DNA of 64,000 nt from Desulfitobacterium hafniense DCB-2 (GCF_000021925.1 NC_011830.1:5057001-5121000), one strand, 5' to 3'; shown: positions 52,329 to 61,824, numbered from the stretch's first letter. Notes: generated by a model not told the origin, from the sequence alone. A program made the numbers and translations.

Positions 52329-52418
52329 TGGCATTCTCCCTTTCCTTTGCCCATTCATTGCCCCGGCTCTTTGCTGATATACATCTCTTTTAGTCTATCA
52401 AGAGGTGTCAAAATAAGC

Positions 52419-52446
52419 AAAAGGAACTGTAAGATTACAGTCCCTT
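52419..52446 (-). terminator. Terminator of the respiratory operon
   Basis: AAGGGACTGT-AATCTT-ACAGTTCCTT is followed by TTGCTTATTTT on the minus strand, 10 bases after the NrfD gene. It separates the enzyme operon from the regulatory genes. Confidence 0.8.
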
Positions 52447-52455
52447 GATCTATCT

Positions 52456-53658
52456 TCAGTTTGAGCGGACTGAAACCCCACTGGAAGGAGGAAGATGGTG
52501 TTCGACTGAGGTTCTTTCCTTTTCGGGTTCTATGCCATAAACCGGTAAAAACTTAAAGGCCAGATAGAGAATCACCACTTCGAGGACTGCAAAGCAGCCT
52601 AAAAACATCAGATGTCTGGGTTCAACATGATAAGGGTTAAGAGCATTCCCGCTTAAAGGAATCTGCTGTCCGCCTACTACGAAATTGATCCGCATGGCGA
52701 TAACCCCCAGCAGTGTCAATAGGGAGGCCAGGGATATGAGCCCCAGGGATTTCCGGGTCTTGGACCAGAAGGTGATGACGAAAGGGATGACAAGACCCAA
52801 GCCAATCTCGACGCCCAGGAACATGGTGCTGTGGCTGCCCCCAAGCAGCATCTCGGCAGCGGCATAGCCTGCGGCATTGCCGAAGTAGAGGATAATAAAG
52901 TTAATTGCCATGAGTACCCCATCCACCACAATAAACCACATCATCAGGCGGGCAATATCCTGAAGAACAGCTTTGCGCCGGGGGGTAAGTGCCCTTTCCG
53001 GGGAGAAATAGCGTTGGGTCAGGATCAGGATGAGGATCAGCAGTCCTGTACCTGAAACCATGGCGGACATGAGGAAGATAAGGGGCATAAGTCCCGTATG
53101 CCAAAGGGCTCTGGCCTGCATATTGGCAAGAATAAACCCTGTGTAGCCATGGACCGAGAGGGCCAGGGGTACTCCCAAAGTTCCCAAACCCTTAATCCAT
53201 TTTTGGTCTTTGGCCAGGGCGTCTGGGGAGAGATCCTTTTTGCCAAAGGTTAAAAAGGAATAGAGAGCTTGGCGAAAGCCCGTTAGTTTTTGGGCACCCA
53301 GGGCAAAGTCCTTGCGCATCATAAACCAGAGATAAAAAATACAGGTCAGGGGATAGAGGGTAAGCAGGAAGGTGCCATAGGAAATGGCGGAGGTGGGATT
53401 CAAGCGGAAGAACAGGGTATAAAAGCGGGCGGGCTGCTCCAAATCAGCGATAAGATGCAAGGGGGCAACGGCCAGCAGGGCAATAGCCATGACCACCCCG
53501 GCCTTAGCGATGGGCTTATATTTTTGGATGCCAAAAACTGTTCCCAGGCTGGAAAGGACGAAGGAGCCTGCACTGAGTCCTGTGTAGAAGAAATAGATGG
53601 AAATTAAATAACCCAGCTGAACCGGATGTTCTACATTGGCTAAATAGGTTATTTCCAT
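52456..53658 (-). CDS. NrfD/PsrC-type membrane anchor subunit
   Basis: The protein has 400 residues and about eight to nine helices. N-terminal VQLGYLISIYFFYTGLSAGSFVLSSL and APLHLIADLEQPARFYTLFFRLNPTSAISYGTFLL are NrfD signatures. It holds the quinol oxidation site and passes electrons to the ferredoxin subunit. It is the last gene of the operon, one base after the ferredoxin gene, and carries a C-terminal tail (EKERTSVEHHLPP) of unknown use. Confidence 0.92.
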   Translation of the reverse strand: MEITYLANVEHPVQLGYLISIYFFYTGLSAGSFVLSSLGTVFGIQKYKPIAKAGVVMAIALLAVAPLHLIADLEQPARFYTLFFRLNPTSAISYGTFLLTLYPLTCIFYLWFMMRKDFALGAQKLTGFRQALYSFLTFGKKDLSPDALAKDQKWIKGLGTLGVPLALSVHGYTGFILANMQARALWHTGLMPLIFLMSAMVSGTGLLILILILTQRYFSPERALTPRRKAVLQDIARLMMWFIVVDGVLMAINFIILYFGNAAGYAAAEMLLGGSHSTMFLGVEIGLGLVIPFVITFWSKTRKSLGLISLASLLTLLGVIAMRINFVVGGQQIPLSGNALNPYHVEPRHLMFLGCFAVLEVVILYLAFKFLPVYGIEPEKERTSVEHHLPPSSGVSVRSN

Positions 53659-53659
53659 T

Positions 53660-54265
53660 TTATTTCCCCCCCTTCTCTAAATCTGTATAGTCCGCTCCCA
53701 GCACAGCCTGGTCGGCACCAATGTAGTAGATCATCGGTTGGGTATTCATCTCCGGCTTGAGAATCTGCACAGGGTTGTTGGCTATCAGTCGGGAAACGAG
53801 ACTGTTGGGATCATGCAGATCCCCAAAAATTCGGGCTCCTCCTACACAGGTGGTAACACAGGCCGGCAGCAGTCCCATTTGTACTCTGTGATAGCAGAAG
53901 GTGCATTTCTCCGCCGTTCTGCGCACCGGGTTAACAAAGCGGGCATCATAAGGACAGGCCGCCATACAGTATTTACAGCCAATACAGCGGTCATAATCGA
54001 TCAGAATAGTGCCGTCTTCCGTCCGGTAAGTGGCCCGGACAGGGCAGGCCGACTCACAGGGGGCATTATCACAATGGTTGCATAAGCGGGGCAAGCGATG
54101 ACGGGACACTTGCGGATAGGTTCCCTTTTCCATTTCCTTGACCCAAGTACGGTATTTTCCATCCGGCACATTGTTCTCGATTTTGCAGGAAACAGTGCAG
54201 GCGTTGCAGCCCACACATTTTCGCAAGTCGATGACCATGCCGTAACGAATCGATTGTTCAGTCAC
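53660..54265 (-). CDS. Four-cluster ferredoxin subunit (TtrB/DmsB-like)
   Basis: The protein has 201 residues, starting at GTG 54265. It overlaps the chaperone gene's stop by 4 bases (GTGA), with AGAGGAG eight bases upstream. Sixteen cysteines form four [4Fe-4S] motifs: C17/20/23/27, C62/65/70/74, C94/97/100/104 and C121/124/136/140. It is the electron conduit between the membrane subunit and the molybdenum subunit. There is no Tat signal of its own, as usual for subunits carried across by the catalytic partner. Confidence 0.95.
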   Translation of the reverse strand: MTEQSIRYGMVIDLRKCVGCNACTVSCKIENNVPDGKYRTWVKEMEKGTYPQVSRHRLPRLCNHCDNAPCESACPVRATYRTEDGTILIDYDRCIGCKYCMAACPYDARFVNPVRRTAEKCTFCYHRVQMGLLPACVTTCVGGARIFGDLHDPNSLVSRLIANNPVQILKPEMNTQPMIYYIGADQAVLGADYTDLEKGGK

Positions 54266-54978
54266 GATTGCCACTCCTCTCGTTCGATGTTTTCATTGCT
54301 GGTGCTTTCCGGTATCGGAGATCCGGTTAAGAGCCGCACTTCTTCCCGGCAGAATTCTGCGGCCAGCCCCGCGAAATAAGTGTAGAAACCTGTGGGATCG
54401 GCTCCGGCCAGATCTTCCCTGAGCTGAGGCAGCCACTGATTCAAATGTTCTTCCAGCAAGACCTTTTGCCAATGATGAAGGGCTCCCAGGTCTTTCTTTG
54501 CTTTTTGCCAACTCTCTTCAGTTTGACAAAGATAGGCAAGGGCGGCAAGCTCAAAACCAATCTGGTCGGGAATATTCATTTCTTTAAGGGGTTGAAAGAT
54601 CGTCATTTTTTCCGGCTCAAAGCCGATTTGTTGATAAATATGACTAATCTGCAGGGTAGAATCCCCCCAAAATCCTCCGAACTTGGTCTTCCCGCCTTTC
54701 TGCCGCCGGGCTCCGCGAATAGCTGCTTCAAAAGGGGGCACAAAGCGTCCCGAGACAGGAACGAAGAAAAGATCATAATAAGTTTGCTGCAATTCCTCCA
54801 GCTCAGGATCCCCTTCCTCTATCTCTCTCAGCAGCTCCTCCAGCCAGGACTCCTCCAGATCGGCAGCCCATTTCTTTAAAACCCTAAACTGCTCCCAGGT
54901 GGGTTCATTAAGGAAAATACTTGCCAGCAGTTCATAGCCTAAAGCCCGCTCCCGGGCACTTCCTTCAATTTCAGGCAT
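54262..54978 (-). CDS. TorD/DmsD-type redox enzyme maturation chaperone
   Basis: The protein has 238 residues from ATG 54978 (MPEIEGSARERALGYELLASIF), preceded by AAAAGGGGGG. It is all-helical, with the family patch YYDLFFVPVSGRFVPPFEA (residues about 78-96). Such chaperones bind Tat signals and guide cofactor insertion. Its place between the catalytic and ferredoxin genes shows it serves this enzyme. Confidence 0.9.
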   Translation of the reverse strand: MPEIEGSARERALGYELLASIFLNEPTWEQFRVLKKWAADLEESWLEELLREIEEGDPELEELQQTYYDLFFVPVSGRFVPPFEAAIRGARRQKGGKTKFGGFWGDSTLQISHIYQQIGFEPEKMTIFQPLKEMNIPDQIGFELAALAYLCQTEESWQKAKKDLGALHHWQKVLLEEHLNQWLPQLREDLAGADPTGFYTYFAGLAAEFCREEVRLLTGSPIPESTSNENIEREEWQS

Positions 54979-55082
54979 GTTTATCCCCCCTTTTGGTGTT
55001 GTCATAGTCAACTCCCCTGCCGGGCCGCAGAATCAGCAGAGGATGAAACCTGTTATCCAGCTCAGGCAGCTTATGAGGGTTT

Positions 55083-58000
55083 TTAGAGCTTAACGATTTT
55101 TGCCTTAACTGTGTTGCGATCGATTGAGCCGCCTACCAGATCCACCAGGGGATGAGGGGTCTTTAAGCTGATATCCCGCAAAGCGAGGCGATTGAGAAGA
55201 ATTCCTTTGCCATCCCTGGCGCCCCCGGCACGTTTTTTGCCCTCAATCTCGAAGCCCTGGTCCCCGGATTGGCCCCAATGTCCGTAGCCGTATTCGATGC
55301 CGATGGAGCCTTTGCCCACTCCCCGGCGGACCTTGGCAATACCCTCCACTTCCCCGGTGGGAGTAATCAGCTTGACCTTATCCCCTGTCGCAATGCCCAT
55401 GGCTGAGGCATCCTCAAGGTTCATTTCGATGTGATTGGTATCCTGCAGACCCTTGAGCAGAGGAACGTTGTCCAGGCAGGCACCGGTGCGATAGCGGGGC
55501 TTATAGGATACGGCGATAAAGGGCCATTCCTGGCTGGGATAGACCTCATCCACGGTTCTCCCGTCGGCGAAAGTAGGGGGAATCCAGCAAGCAGTCCCGG
55601 GATTGTATCGGCCGGTCATACAGTTGATGCTGGTGCCCAGTTTTTGATTGTAGATATTGACGATTTTGCCGAATTTATTGGTCAGGTTATCCCCGTCATA
55701 GTTCTTCACATAATCCTCGAAACGTCCTCCCCGGGCCAGCAGATAATAGACTTTTTGCCACTCTTCTGGGGAAAGGCTGGCTTTTACATCCTTCAGATCC
55801 TCTGCCAAGCCGGAGAGAGCTAATTCCTCCGCCGCAATATCGGCAATGGGGGTTTCATCAAAAGCGATATTGGCCATGGCCTTTAAGAAGTAATCTGCTG
55901 CCGAGTTCAAAGGGGTGGGCTTTCCTTCCGCGTCTAAAATGCCCTTCTCTCCATAGCCGGGAAGATTCAGGCGTTTGGCAATCTCAATCAGATAGGCTTC
56001 CATGGAATAGGGGTGCCCCTCTTTGGTCTTGGGGACCAGAGGATCAATGATGGGACGGCGGGCCCCATGGGCCTTGCTTAAGACCAGATTCCAGATGATC
56101 GGCACTCCCCAGCTTTCATAGAAGGTGGTATCGGGAATAATATAGTCTGCATATTGGGTGGAGTCCCCCATCATAATGTCAATGGAAATAATCAAGGGGA
56201 GCTTTTCCGGATCCTTAAGAAAATCCTCCACATCCTTTTGGAACAGCCCTGGAGTGGCATAGAGAGGATTGGCCATCCACATCATGAGGATTTTGGCGGT
56301 GTAGGGATAGCCGGCCATCATGGAAGGAATCACATGACCCTCCAAACTATCGGCTAAGGGACTCCAGGGTAAGGTAGCGGGATAGGGATTTTCTCCTTTA
56401 GCTTTTCTGGCCTTGTATTCCGGAGTCTCTTCATAGGCTTTTCCTTCCCGGCTGATTTTGACCCCTTTGGGCTTGACTCCTCCGGGGACCTTGGCAAAAT
56501 CATAGCGTTTGCCCGCATCATCGGCGATATAGCCGCCGCCGCTCTTGGTTGAGCCGCCTTTTTTATTGATATTGCCATTTAAAGCATTAAGGGTCGCCAC
56601 AGCCAGGGAGCCATAAAAACCGTTGGAGTGCATGGATACCCCGCCGTGATGATCCGTGGCTGCTTTGGTGCCATGGTTGAAATATTCCTTGGCTAAACTG
56701 ATGATCCGTTCCTGACTTAAACCTGACTCCCTGGCATATTCCTCATAGGTATAGGAAGTGGCTTCATCCCGGAGAATCTGCAGGGAACTCTTCACAGTAA
56801 CCATGGCATCGCCAAGGGCGATTTTACCGGTGTAGAAGAGGGTGCCATTCTCTGCAGCTTTACAGAGAGTGGGCTCCCCGGACTTTTGATCGATAACCAC
56901 ATAATTGGGATTGGTCTCATCGGCCTTTTCGGCCAGGCCAATCTGTTCTCCCAGGAGAAATTTCCCGTAGTCGGCATGTCCTTCTTCCTGAATGACCAGG
57001 TAGGTGGCATTGGTCCAGGAGGGGAACTTCTTTTTCTGGGCCGCTTCCTTGCTGGGGGATAGCAAATAGTTTTCATTGTATTTTTCATTCTCAATGGCCC
57101 AACGAACCATAGCCATAGCCAGGGCGCCGTCTCCCCCCGGACGAATGGGTACCCAGGAGGATTCCTCCGCCTTCGGCGAGTTATACATGCCGTTTTGGAG
57201 CACGGGATCGACGATGACCGCTTTCATGCCGTTTTCAGCCTGGGCTAAAGCCGATTTCCGGGCCATAGGCTGAAAGGGAGCTCCAGCCTGACCCGGTGCA
57301 TTGCCAAAGAACATAATAAACTCCGCTCCCATATAATCGGCCTTCATATGGGGTTTTTTATCCCAGGTATCCAGGAAGGCCAGATAGGCAACCCGGCGGC
57401 TGATTCCGCAGATACCGCCATGGCCGAAATGATTGGGGGAACCATAGGCGTTATTGACAAAACGCTTCGCGAAAGGTGTCCGTCCGTCATCCCGGCCACC
57501 GATGAAGACAAATTGGTTGGCCTTTACACCCCAGCCCGGCTGCTCAGGATAGATGGGGGTGTCTAAGTCACGAACCTGCCGCAGACCTTCAATGGTTTGA
57601 CTTTCTCCCAGCTCGGAAAAAAGCCGGCCCCCTTCGATGGTTTCTTCTAAAGCCTGCTCCCAGGTGATGGGCTGCCATTTCCCTTCGCCCCGTTTACCTG
57701 CCCGCTTAAGAGGAGTGAGGATACGGTTGGGCTCATAGACCATTTGGAAAGCGGAGTTCCCTCTTTGGCAGACCGTGGCCCTTTGGGTGTGGCCATTCTC
57801 CTGGTACTGACCCAAGGAAAGGTAGGACTCCTTCAGCGGAGTGTCAAAGGGGAGGTGCGGTTCGGCACAGCTGGGATGGTAAGGATTACCGACTACGCGC
57901 AGGATCTTGCCGCTTTTTTTATCCACTTTCACCCGATTGCCGCAATTGCTCCAACAGCCCAGACAGACACTGCTTTTTAAGGCAACGTCCTGATTGAGAA

Positions 58001-58178
58001 TGATTTCCCCGGTGGCCTTATCGATTTTCATTTCTACCGGCAGGGCATCCCCATCATAAGGTGTAGGATTGGTGATGGCTTCGCCGGCGATGACCCGGGG
58101 AATTTTTTCTATTCCTAAGCCAATGGCTGTAACACTCCCAACGGCGGCCATGGATTTAATGAAATCACGCCTTTTCAT
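55083..58178 (-). CDS. Tat-exported molybdopterin oxidoreductase, TtrA-like catalytic subunit
   Basis: The protein has 1031 residues. The Tat signal RRDFIK-SMAAVGSV begins with Arg3-Arg4. The iron-sulfur motif is C72-x2-C75-x3-C79...C137 (CLGCWSNC, VCQRG). The probable Mo-ligand cysteine is C257 in GHGGICGISRR. C-terminal cofactor-binding segments include LVPKTKEGHPYSMEAYLIEIAKR (split form) and the motif near residues 930-985. Length and order are closest to tetrathionate reductase TtrA; arsenate, thiosulfate or polysulfide reductases are alternatives that sequence alone cannot exclude. It heads the operon behind a sigma-54 promoter. Confidence 0.85.
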   Translation of the reverse strand: MKRRDFIKSMAAVGSVTAIGLGIEKIPRVIAGEAITNPTPYDGDALPVEMKIDKATGEIILNQDVALKSSVCLGCWSNCGNRVKVDKKSGKILRVVGNPYHPSCAEPHLPFDTPLKESYLSLGQYQENGHTQRATVCQRGNSAFQMVYEPNRILTPLKRAGKRGEGKWQPITWEQALEETIEGGRLFSELGESQTIEGLRQVRDLDTPIYPEQPGWGVKANQFVFIGGRDDGRTPFAKRFVNNAYGSPNHFGHGGICGISRRVAYLAFLDTWDKKPHMKADYMGAEFIMFFGNAPGQAGAPFQPMARKSALAQAENGMKAVIVDPVLQNGMYNSPKAEESSWVPIRPGGDGALAMAMVRWAIENEKYNENYLLSPSKEAAQKKKFPSWTNATYLVIQEEGHADYGKFLLGEQIGLAEKADETNPNYVVIDQKSGEPTLCKAAENGTLFYTGKIALGDAMVTVKSSLQILRDEATSYTYEEYARESGLSQERIISLAKEYFNHGTKAATDHHGGVSMHSNGFYGSLAVATLNALNGNINKKGGSTKSGGGYIADDAGKRYDFAKVPGGVKPKGVKISREGKAYEETPEYKARKAKGENPYPATLPWSPLADSLEGHVIPSMMAGYPYTAKILMMWMANPLYATPGLFQKDVEDFLKDPEKLPLIISIDIMMGDSTQYADYIIPDTTFYESWGVPIIWNLVLSKAHGARRPIIDPLVPKTKEGHPYSMEAYLIEIAKRLNLPGYGEKGILDAEGKPTPLNSAADYFLKAMANIAFDETPIADIAAEELALSGLAEDLKDVKASLSPEEWQKVYYLLARGGRFEDYVKNYDGDNLTNKFGKIVNIYNQKLGTSINCMTGRYNPGTACWIPPTFADGRTVDEVYPSQEWPFIAVSYKPRYRTGACLDNVPLLKGLQDTNHIEMNLEDASAMGIATGDKVKLITPTGEVEGIAKVRRGVGKGSIGIEYGYGHWGQSGDQGFEIEGKKRAGGARDGKGILLNRLALRDISLKTPHPLVDLVGGSIDRNTVKAKIVKL

Positions 58179-58259
58179 GTTTTTAGCTCCTTTCTGTTCC
58201 TTCAGGTATAGCTTGCTAAAGCTTGAGGTATACCTTGCTTGGTTTTGATTCTTTTATCT

Positions 58260-58276
58260 TGCAAAAGCCATGCCAA
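58260..58276 (-). promoter_or_regulatory. Sigma-54 promoter of the molybdenum oxidoreductase operon
   Basis: The minus strand TTGGCATGGCTTTTGCA matches the -24/-12 consensus (TGGCAYRNNNNTTGCW), with GG and GC exactly 10 bases apart. The predicted start near 58249 gives a leader of about 70 bases. Confidence 0.85.
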
Positions 58277-58378
58277 CGACTTTATGCTGATCCGCTCCAC
58301 GGCCTCCCTATGGAAAAGGCTGTCTAGAGGAGATTGGGACTTTGGCAAAACTACGGTTTCCTTATGTTGAAGAAGCAG

Positions 58379-58420
58379 TTTGCAAAAATGTCAGGCTTTT
58401 CACCCTGACATTTTTGCAAA
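58379..58420. promoter_or_regulatory. 17-bp-arm inverted repeat, candidate activator site
   Basis: TTTGCAAAAATGTCAGG, eight bases, CCTGACATTTTTGCAAA. It lies about 105-145 bases upstream of the sigma-54 promoter, the usual distance for an enhancer-binding protein site. It may also form part of a tandem terminator after topB. Confidence 0.55.
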
Positions 58421-58426
58421 AAATAT

Positions 58427-58451
58427 GAACCCTGACATTTTGTCAGGGTTC
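58427..58451 (-). terminator. Terminator of topB sharing the TGTCAGG half-sites
   Basis: GAACCCTGACA-AAA-TGTCAGGGTTC is followed by ATATTTTTTG on the minus strand, about 25 bases after the topB stop. Confidence 0.8.
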
Positions 58452-58475
58452 CTCCAATTTTTACTTAGGTAGTTT

Positions 58476-60665
58476 TTACTTGGGTAGATTTAATTTAGCA
58501 AGGGCATCAGCCAGCGCTGTATTTAAAGGAGCGTCCTTTTCCTGTTTCTGCAAATAGTGATTGACTTCCCTTTTATTGTAGGAGCCTTTGCTTCCTTCTT
58601 GTTCCCGGCGCTTGTTAAACGCGGACAGTTTCTCCCGATATCCGCAGGCACAGGTAAAGATCTTGTGCTCTCCCTCTCCCTGCAGTTTCATTTTTTTATG
58701 GCATTGGGGACACCGGGCATTGGATTGTACGGAAAGCCCCTGACGATAACCACACTCCCGATCCTGGCAAACCAGCATTTCTCCGCGTTTGCCCTTGACC
58801 TGCAGGAGAAATTTACCGCACTCCGGGCACTTGGCCCGGGTCATATTGTCATGGCGATAGGTCCGGCCGCTCCCGGACACTTCCGAGACAAGCTGGGTGG
58901 CATAGCTTTTGATCCCCTGGATGAAACGCTGCCGGTCTTCCCGCCCTTTGCTGATTTCACTGAGCTGCTGCTCCCACTTGGCGGTGAGCTCCGGAGATTT
59001 CAGCTCAGAAGGAACCAAGCCAATCAGTTGAATCCCTTTGGAAGTAGGAACGATTTCCTTGCCGTTGCGCTCCATATAGAAAGAACTAAAGAGCTTTTCA
59101 ATGATATCGGCCCGGGTGGCCGGAGTGCCCAAACCGCTGGTTTTTTCCAGAGTCTCCCGCAGGGCCTCATCATTCACCCGCTGTCCGGGATGTTCCATCG
59201 CCGAAAGGAGGGTGGCTTCGGTGTAGCGCTTGGGAGGCTTGGTTTTGCCCGGCAAAAGTTTCAGGTCAAGGACTTCAAGGGTCTGCTTGGGCTGGAGATC
59301 CGGCAAATTTTGTTCCTGCTCCTCATGGTCGGCCTCCTCGTCAGCAGCCTCCCTGCCTTCATAGACACTTCGCCAGCCTTTTTGTTTGACGATTTTGCCT
59401 TTGGCGGTGAACAGTTCTCCCTGAATCTCCACTTTAACCGTGGTCTGCTCATATTCAAAGGCCGGGGACAGGACCGCGATAAAGCGGCGCACAATCAGGT
59501 CATAGATTTTGGCCTCTTCCGGACTGAGTTTATTGAGGAACACCGTTTGTTCCGTGGGGATAATGGCGTGATGGTCCGTGACTTTCGAGTTATCCACCAA
59601 TCGTTTCGTAGGGGTGATTTTGGTGCGCAGAACCCGGCGGGCCAGTTCACTGTAAGGCCCTACGGCAATGGTCTTGAGCCGTTCCGGAAGAGTAGGGACG
59701 ATATCCTCGGAAAGGTAACGGGAATCCGTTCTGGGGTAAGTGACCAGCTTATGCTGTTCATAAAGCTGCTGCATGATGGATGAAGTTTGCTTGGCCGAGA
59801 ATCCGTATTTTCGGTTGGCATCCCTTTGCAGTTCGGTTAAATCATAGGCCTGGGGAGGCTGCTCCCTTTTCGCTTCTTTCTTGATCTCGGCAACCTGGCC
59901 CTTATGCCCCCTTAGCTTCTGCACAAGCTGTTCTGCTTTTCTCTGATCAAACATTCTGTTTTGGCCATTGCCCTTATCCTGCCAGCTCAATGAAAACCCT
60001 TGCACCCGGGCATTGATCGTCCAATAACCCTTAGGGACAAAGTTTTGAATCTCCTTCTCCCGTTCCACTACCAGAGCCAGGGTGGGAGTCTGCACTCTTC
60101 CTGCCGAGAGCTGAGCATTGTATTTACAGGTCAGGGCCCGTGTGACATTCAGGCCCACATACCAGTCCGCCTGAGCACGGCACTCGGCAGCGGCGTAGAG
60201 AGATTCGTAGGCCTTGCCCGGTTTGAGATTATTAAAGCCTTCGCGGATGGCTTTATCCGTTTGGGAAGAAATCCAGAGCCGTTTGATAGGCTTTTTCCAA
60301 CCGGCCTTCCCGATAATCCAACGGGCCACCAGCTCCCCCTCCCGGCCGGCATCGGTGGCAATAATCAGTTCCTCCACATCAGGCTGGCGCAGGAGCTGCT
60401 TGACGGCGGCGTATTGCTTGGAGGTTTCCTTGATGACCACCAATTCCATATCTTTCGGGAGCATGGGCAGGTCTTCCAGACGCCACTGCTTATACTTCTC
60501 TCCATAAGCTTCCGGGTCGGCAAGGGTCACCAGATGCCCCAAGGCCCAGGTGACGATATAGCGGGAGCCGATGAAGCAGCCGTTGCCTTTTTGATTGCAG
60601 CCTAATAATTTGGCAATATCACGACCCACTGAGGGTTTTTCTGTTAAAACTAAACTCTTTCCCAT
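58476..60665 (-). CDS. topB: DNA topoisomerase III
   Basis: The protein has 729 residues of a type IA topoisomerase. The Toprim domain has EKPSVGRDIAK and TDAGREGE (104-111). The active-site tyrosine is Y310 in LVTYPRTDSRYL. SAGRVQTPTLALVVERE is present. The C-terminus carries two zinc-ribbon-like motifs (CPECGKFLLQ...CQDRECGY and CPQCHKKM...CACGY), then a Gln/Lys tail. It relaxes negative supercoils and decatenates. It is longer than E. coli TopB because of the zinc segment. It stands alone between spoIID and the respiratory operon. Confidence 0.96.
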   Translation of the reverse strand: MGKSLVLTEKPSVGRDIAKLLGCNQKGNGCFIGSRYIVTWALGHLVTLADPEAYGEKYKQWRLEDLPMLPKDMELVVIKETSKQYAAVKQLLRQPDVEELIIATDAGREGELVARWIIGKAGWKKPIKRLWISSQTDKAIREGFNNLKPGKAYESLYAAAECRAQADWYVGLNVTRALTCKYNAQLSAGRVQTPTLALVVEREKEIQNFVPKGYWTINARVQGFSLSWQDKGNGQNRMFDQRKAEQLVQKLRGHKGQVAEIKKEAKREQPPQAYDLTELQRDANRKYGFSAKQTSSIMQQLYEQHKLVTYPRTDSRYLSEDIVPTLPERLKTIAVGPYSELARRVLRTKITPTKRLVDNSKVTDHHAIIPTEQTVFLNKLSPEEAKIYDLIVRRFIAVLSPAFEYEQTTVKVEIQGELFTAKGKIVKQKGWRSVYEGREAADEEADHEEQEQNLPDLQPKQTLEVLDLKLLPGKTKPPKRYTEATLLSAMEHPGQRVNDEALRETLEKTSGLGTPATRADIIEKLFSSFYMERNGKEIVPTSKGIQLIGLVPSELKSPELTAKWEQQLSEISKGREDRQRFIQGIKSYATQLVSEVSGSGRTYRHDNMTRAKCPECGKFLLQVKGKRGEMLVCQDRECGYRQGLSVQSNARCPQCHKKMKLQGEGEHKIFTCACGYREKLSAFNKRREQEGSKGSYNKREVNHYLQKQEKDAPLNTALADALAKLNLPK

Positions 60666-60774
60666 TGATTCTCTCCTATCAGCTATATTTTTTCGCAGCT
60701 GTTCCAGCCATGTTTATTCGCTTTAATCAGGGCAAAAACAGGACCCTTATCTTAGTATAACACACTCCATCCGG

Positions 60775-60820
60775 AAAAAAGCGCAAGGCTGAATATCCCT
60801 TATCCAGAGAAATTCAGCCT
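60775..60820 (-). terminator. Terminator of spoIID
   Basis: AGGCTGAAT and ATTCAGCCT close a 17-base loop, followed on the minus strand by TGCGCTTTTTT. Confidence 0.8.
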
Positions 60821-60882
60821 GAAACGAAACGGTGGACAGATCGCTTTAACTGCCCGTAATCCCAGGGAATCACAAGGCATCC

Positions 60883-61824
60883 CTAAGCTTTGGTAAGGTT
60901 GAGAAGCTGGGTGCCGGGGTAATAGTGTTGGAGGATCTCTTCACAGGTTTTACCGGCCTTAGCCAGGTCATTGGCGCCGTATTGAGACATACCGACGGCG
61001 TGGCCGTTACCGTAAGTGGTGATTTTGATTTGCTGGGGAGTTATGGTGATCTCCATGTCTGTGGAAGCCAGCCCCAGCAGGGTGCGGATCTGAGCTCCTG
61101 TGTAGTTTTTGCCCAGGACGCGAACTACTTTGGCCCGTCCCGCCGCTGTCTCGCTTAAGACCACGAAGTCGGATTCTGTAAAGGCTTTGGCCGTACTGGA
61201 ATGACCGACTTTTTGATAAAGGTCGCTGGGGGTAAAGGTATAAGTTTTTACATAACGGGTGGGCTTTTCTTCTCCTGCCGCCACATTCTGCAGATAAGGC
61301 CGGGAAGAGCTCCAAACGTCCTCCGCCCGCTCCGTGGGTTTTCGCCCGGTGCTGCTATGGAAAAAGGCATCGATATATTGTCCGCCGGCCACCAATACCT
61401 GATCCTTGGTGCTGGTTACCGCCTTTTCTATCTTGCTGTGATAGCGCCAATAGGAGAGCAAATTCCATTTCTCTTTCATCTTATCTTCGGAGATCCAAAC
61501 CTGGCTGTTGACGGTGGTGTCCACATCATAGCCGGCCTCATTGCCGGAGCGCTGGCTGATGCGTTGGGCGGCATAGGTCCGGGCGGCAATGGCCTGAGCT
61601 TTGAGAGCTTCCTCTTCAAATTCGGCAGGCATTTCCGCGGCTACCACACCCACCAGATAGTCTTCCAGGTCCAGAGATTTTACTTGTCCATCCGGCATCA
61701 AGACCCGTATGGCAATGTCCTCGGTCCTGACTTCGCTTTGATTGTACCAGCGCAGTACTGTCCAAGGAAATAAAACAATAATTATCACCAAGAGAACCAG
61801 AATTCTGAGCCATTCTTTGCGCAC
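60883..61824 (-). CDS. spoIID: Stage II sporulation protein D
   Basis: The protein has 313 residues, starting at GTG 61824 (V-R-K-E-W-L-R), after AGGAGGG; upstream frame residues are not conserved. The N-terminal membrane anchor is about 6-24. The catalytic domain has LEDYLVGVVAAEMPAEFEEEALKAQAIAARTYA (split form), TVNSQVW and ITTYGNGHAVGMSQYGAND. SpoIID is a lytic transglycosylase acting in forespore engulfment with SpoIIM and SpoIIP. It follows murA by 67 bases, the conserved ywmB-murA-spoIID order. Confidence 0.96.
   Translation of the reverse strand: MRKEWLRILVLLVIIIVLFPWTVLRWYNQSEVRTEDIAIRVLMPDGQVKSLDLEDYLVGVVAAEMPAEFEEEALKAQAIAARTYAAQRISQRSGNEAGYDVDTTVNSQVWISEDKMKEKWNLLSYWRYHSKIEKAVTSTKDQVLVAGGQYIDAFFHSSTGRKPTERAEDVWSSSRPYLQNVAAGEEKPTRYVKTYTFTPSDLYQKVGHSSTAKAFTESDFVVLSETAAGRAKVVRVLGKNYTGAQIRTLLGLASTDMEITITPQQIKITTYGNGHAVGMSQYGANDLAKAGKTCEEILQHYYPGTQLLNLTKA

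Noticed and set aside
58201..58240. AGGTATA repeats in the leader of the Mo operon
   Set aside because: Short imperfect repeats downstream of the predicted start; too weak to call a site.
58557..59783. 408-codon open frame opposite topB
   Set aside because: It is the antisense shadow of a well-supported gene; no ribosome site and no recognisable domain.
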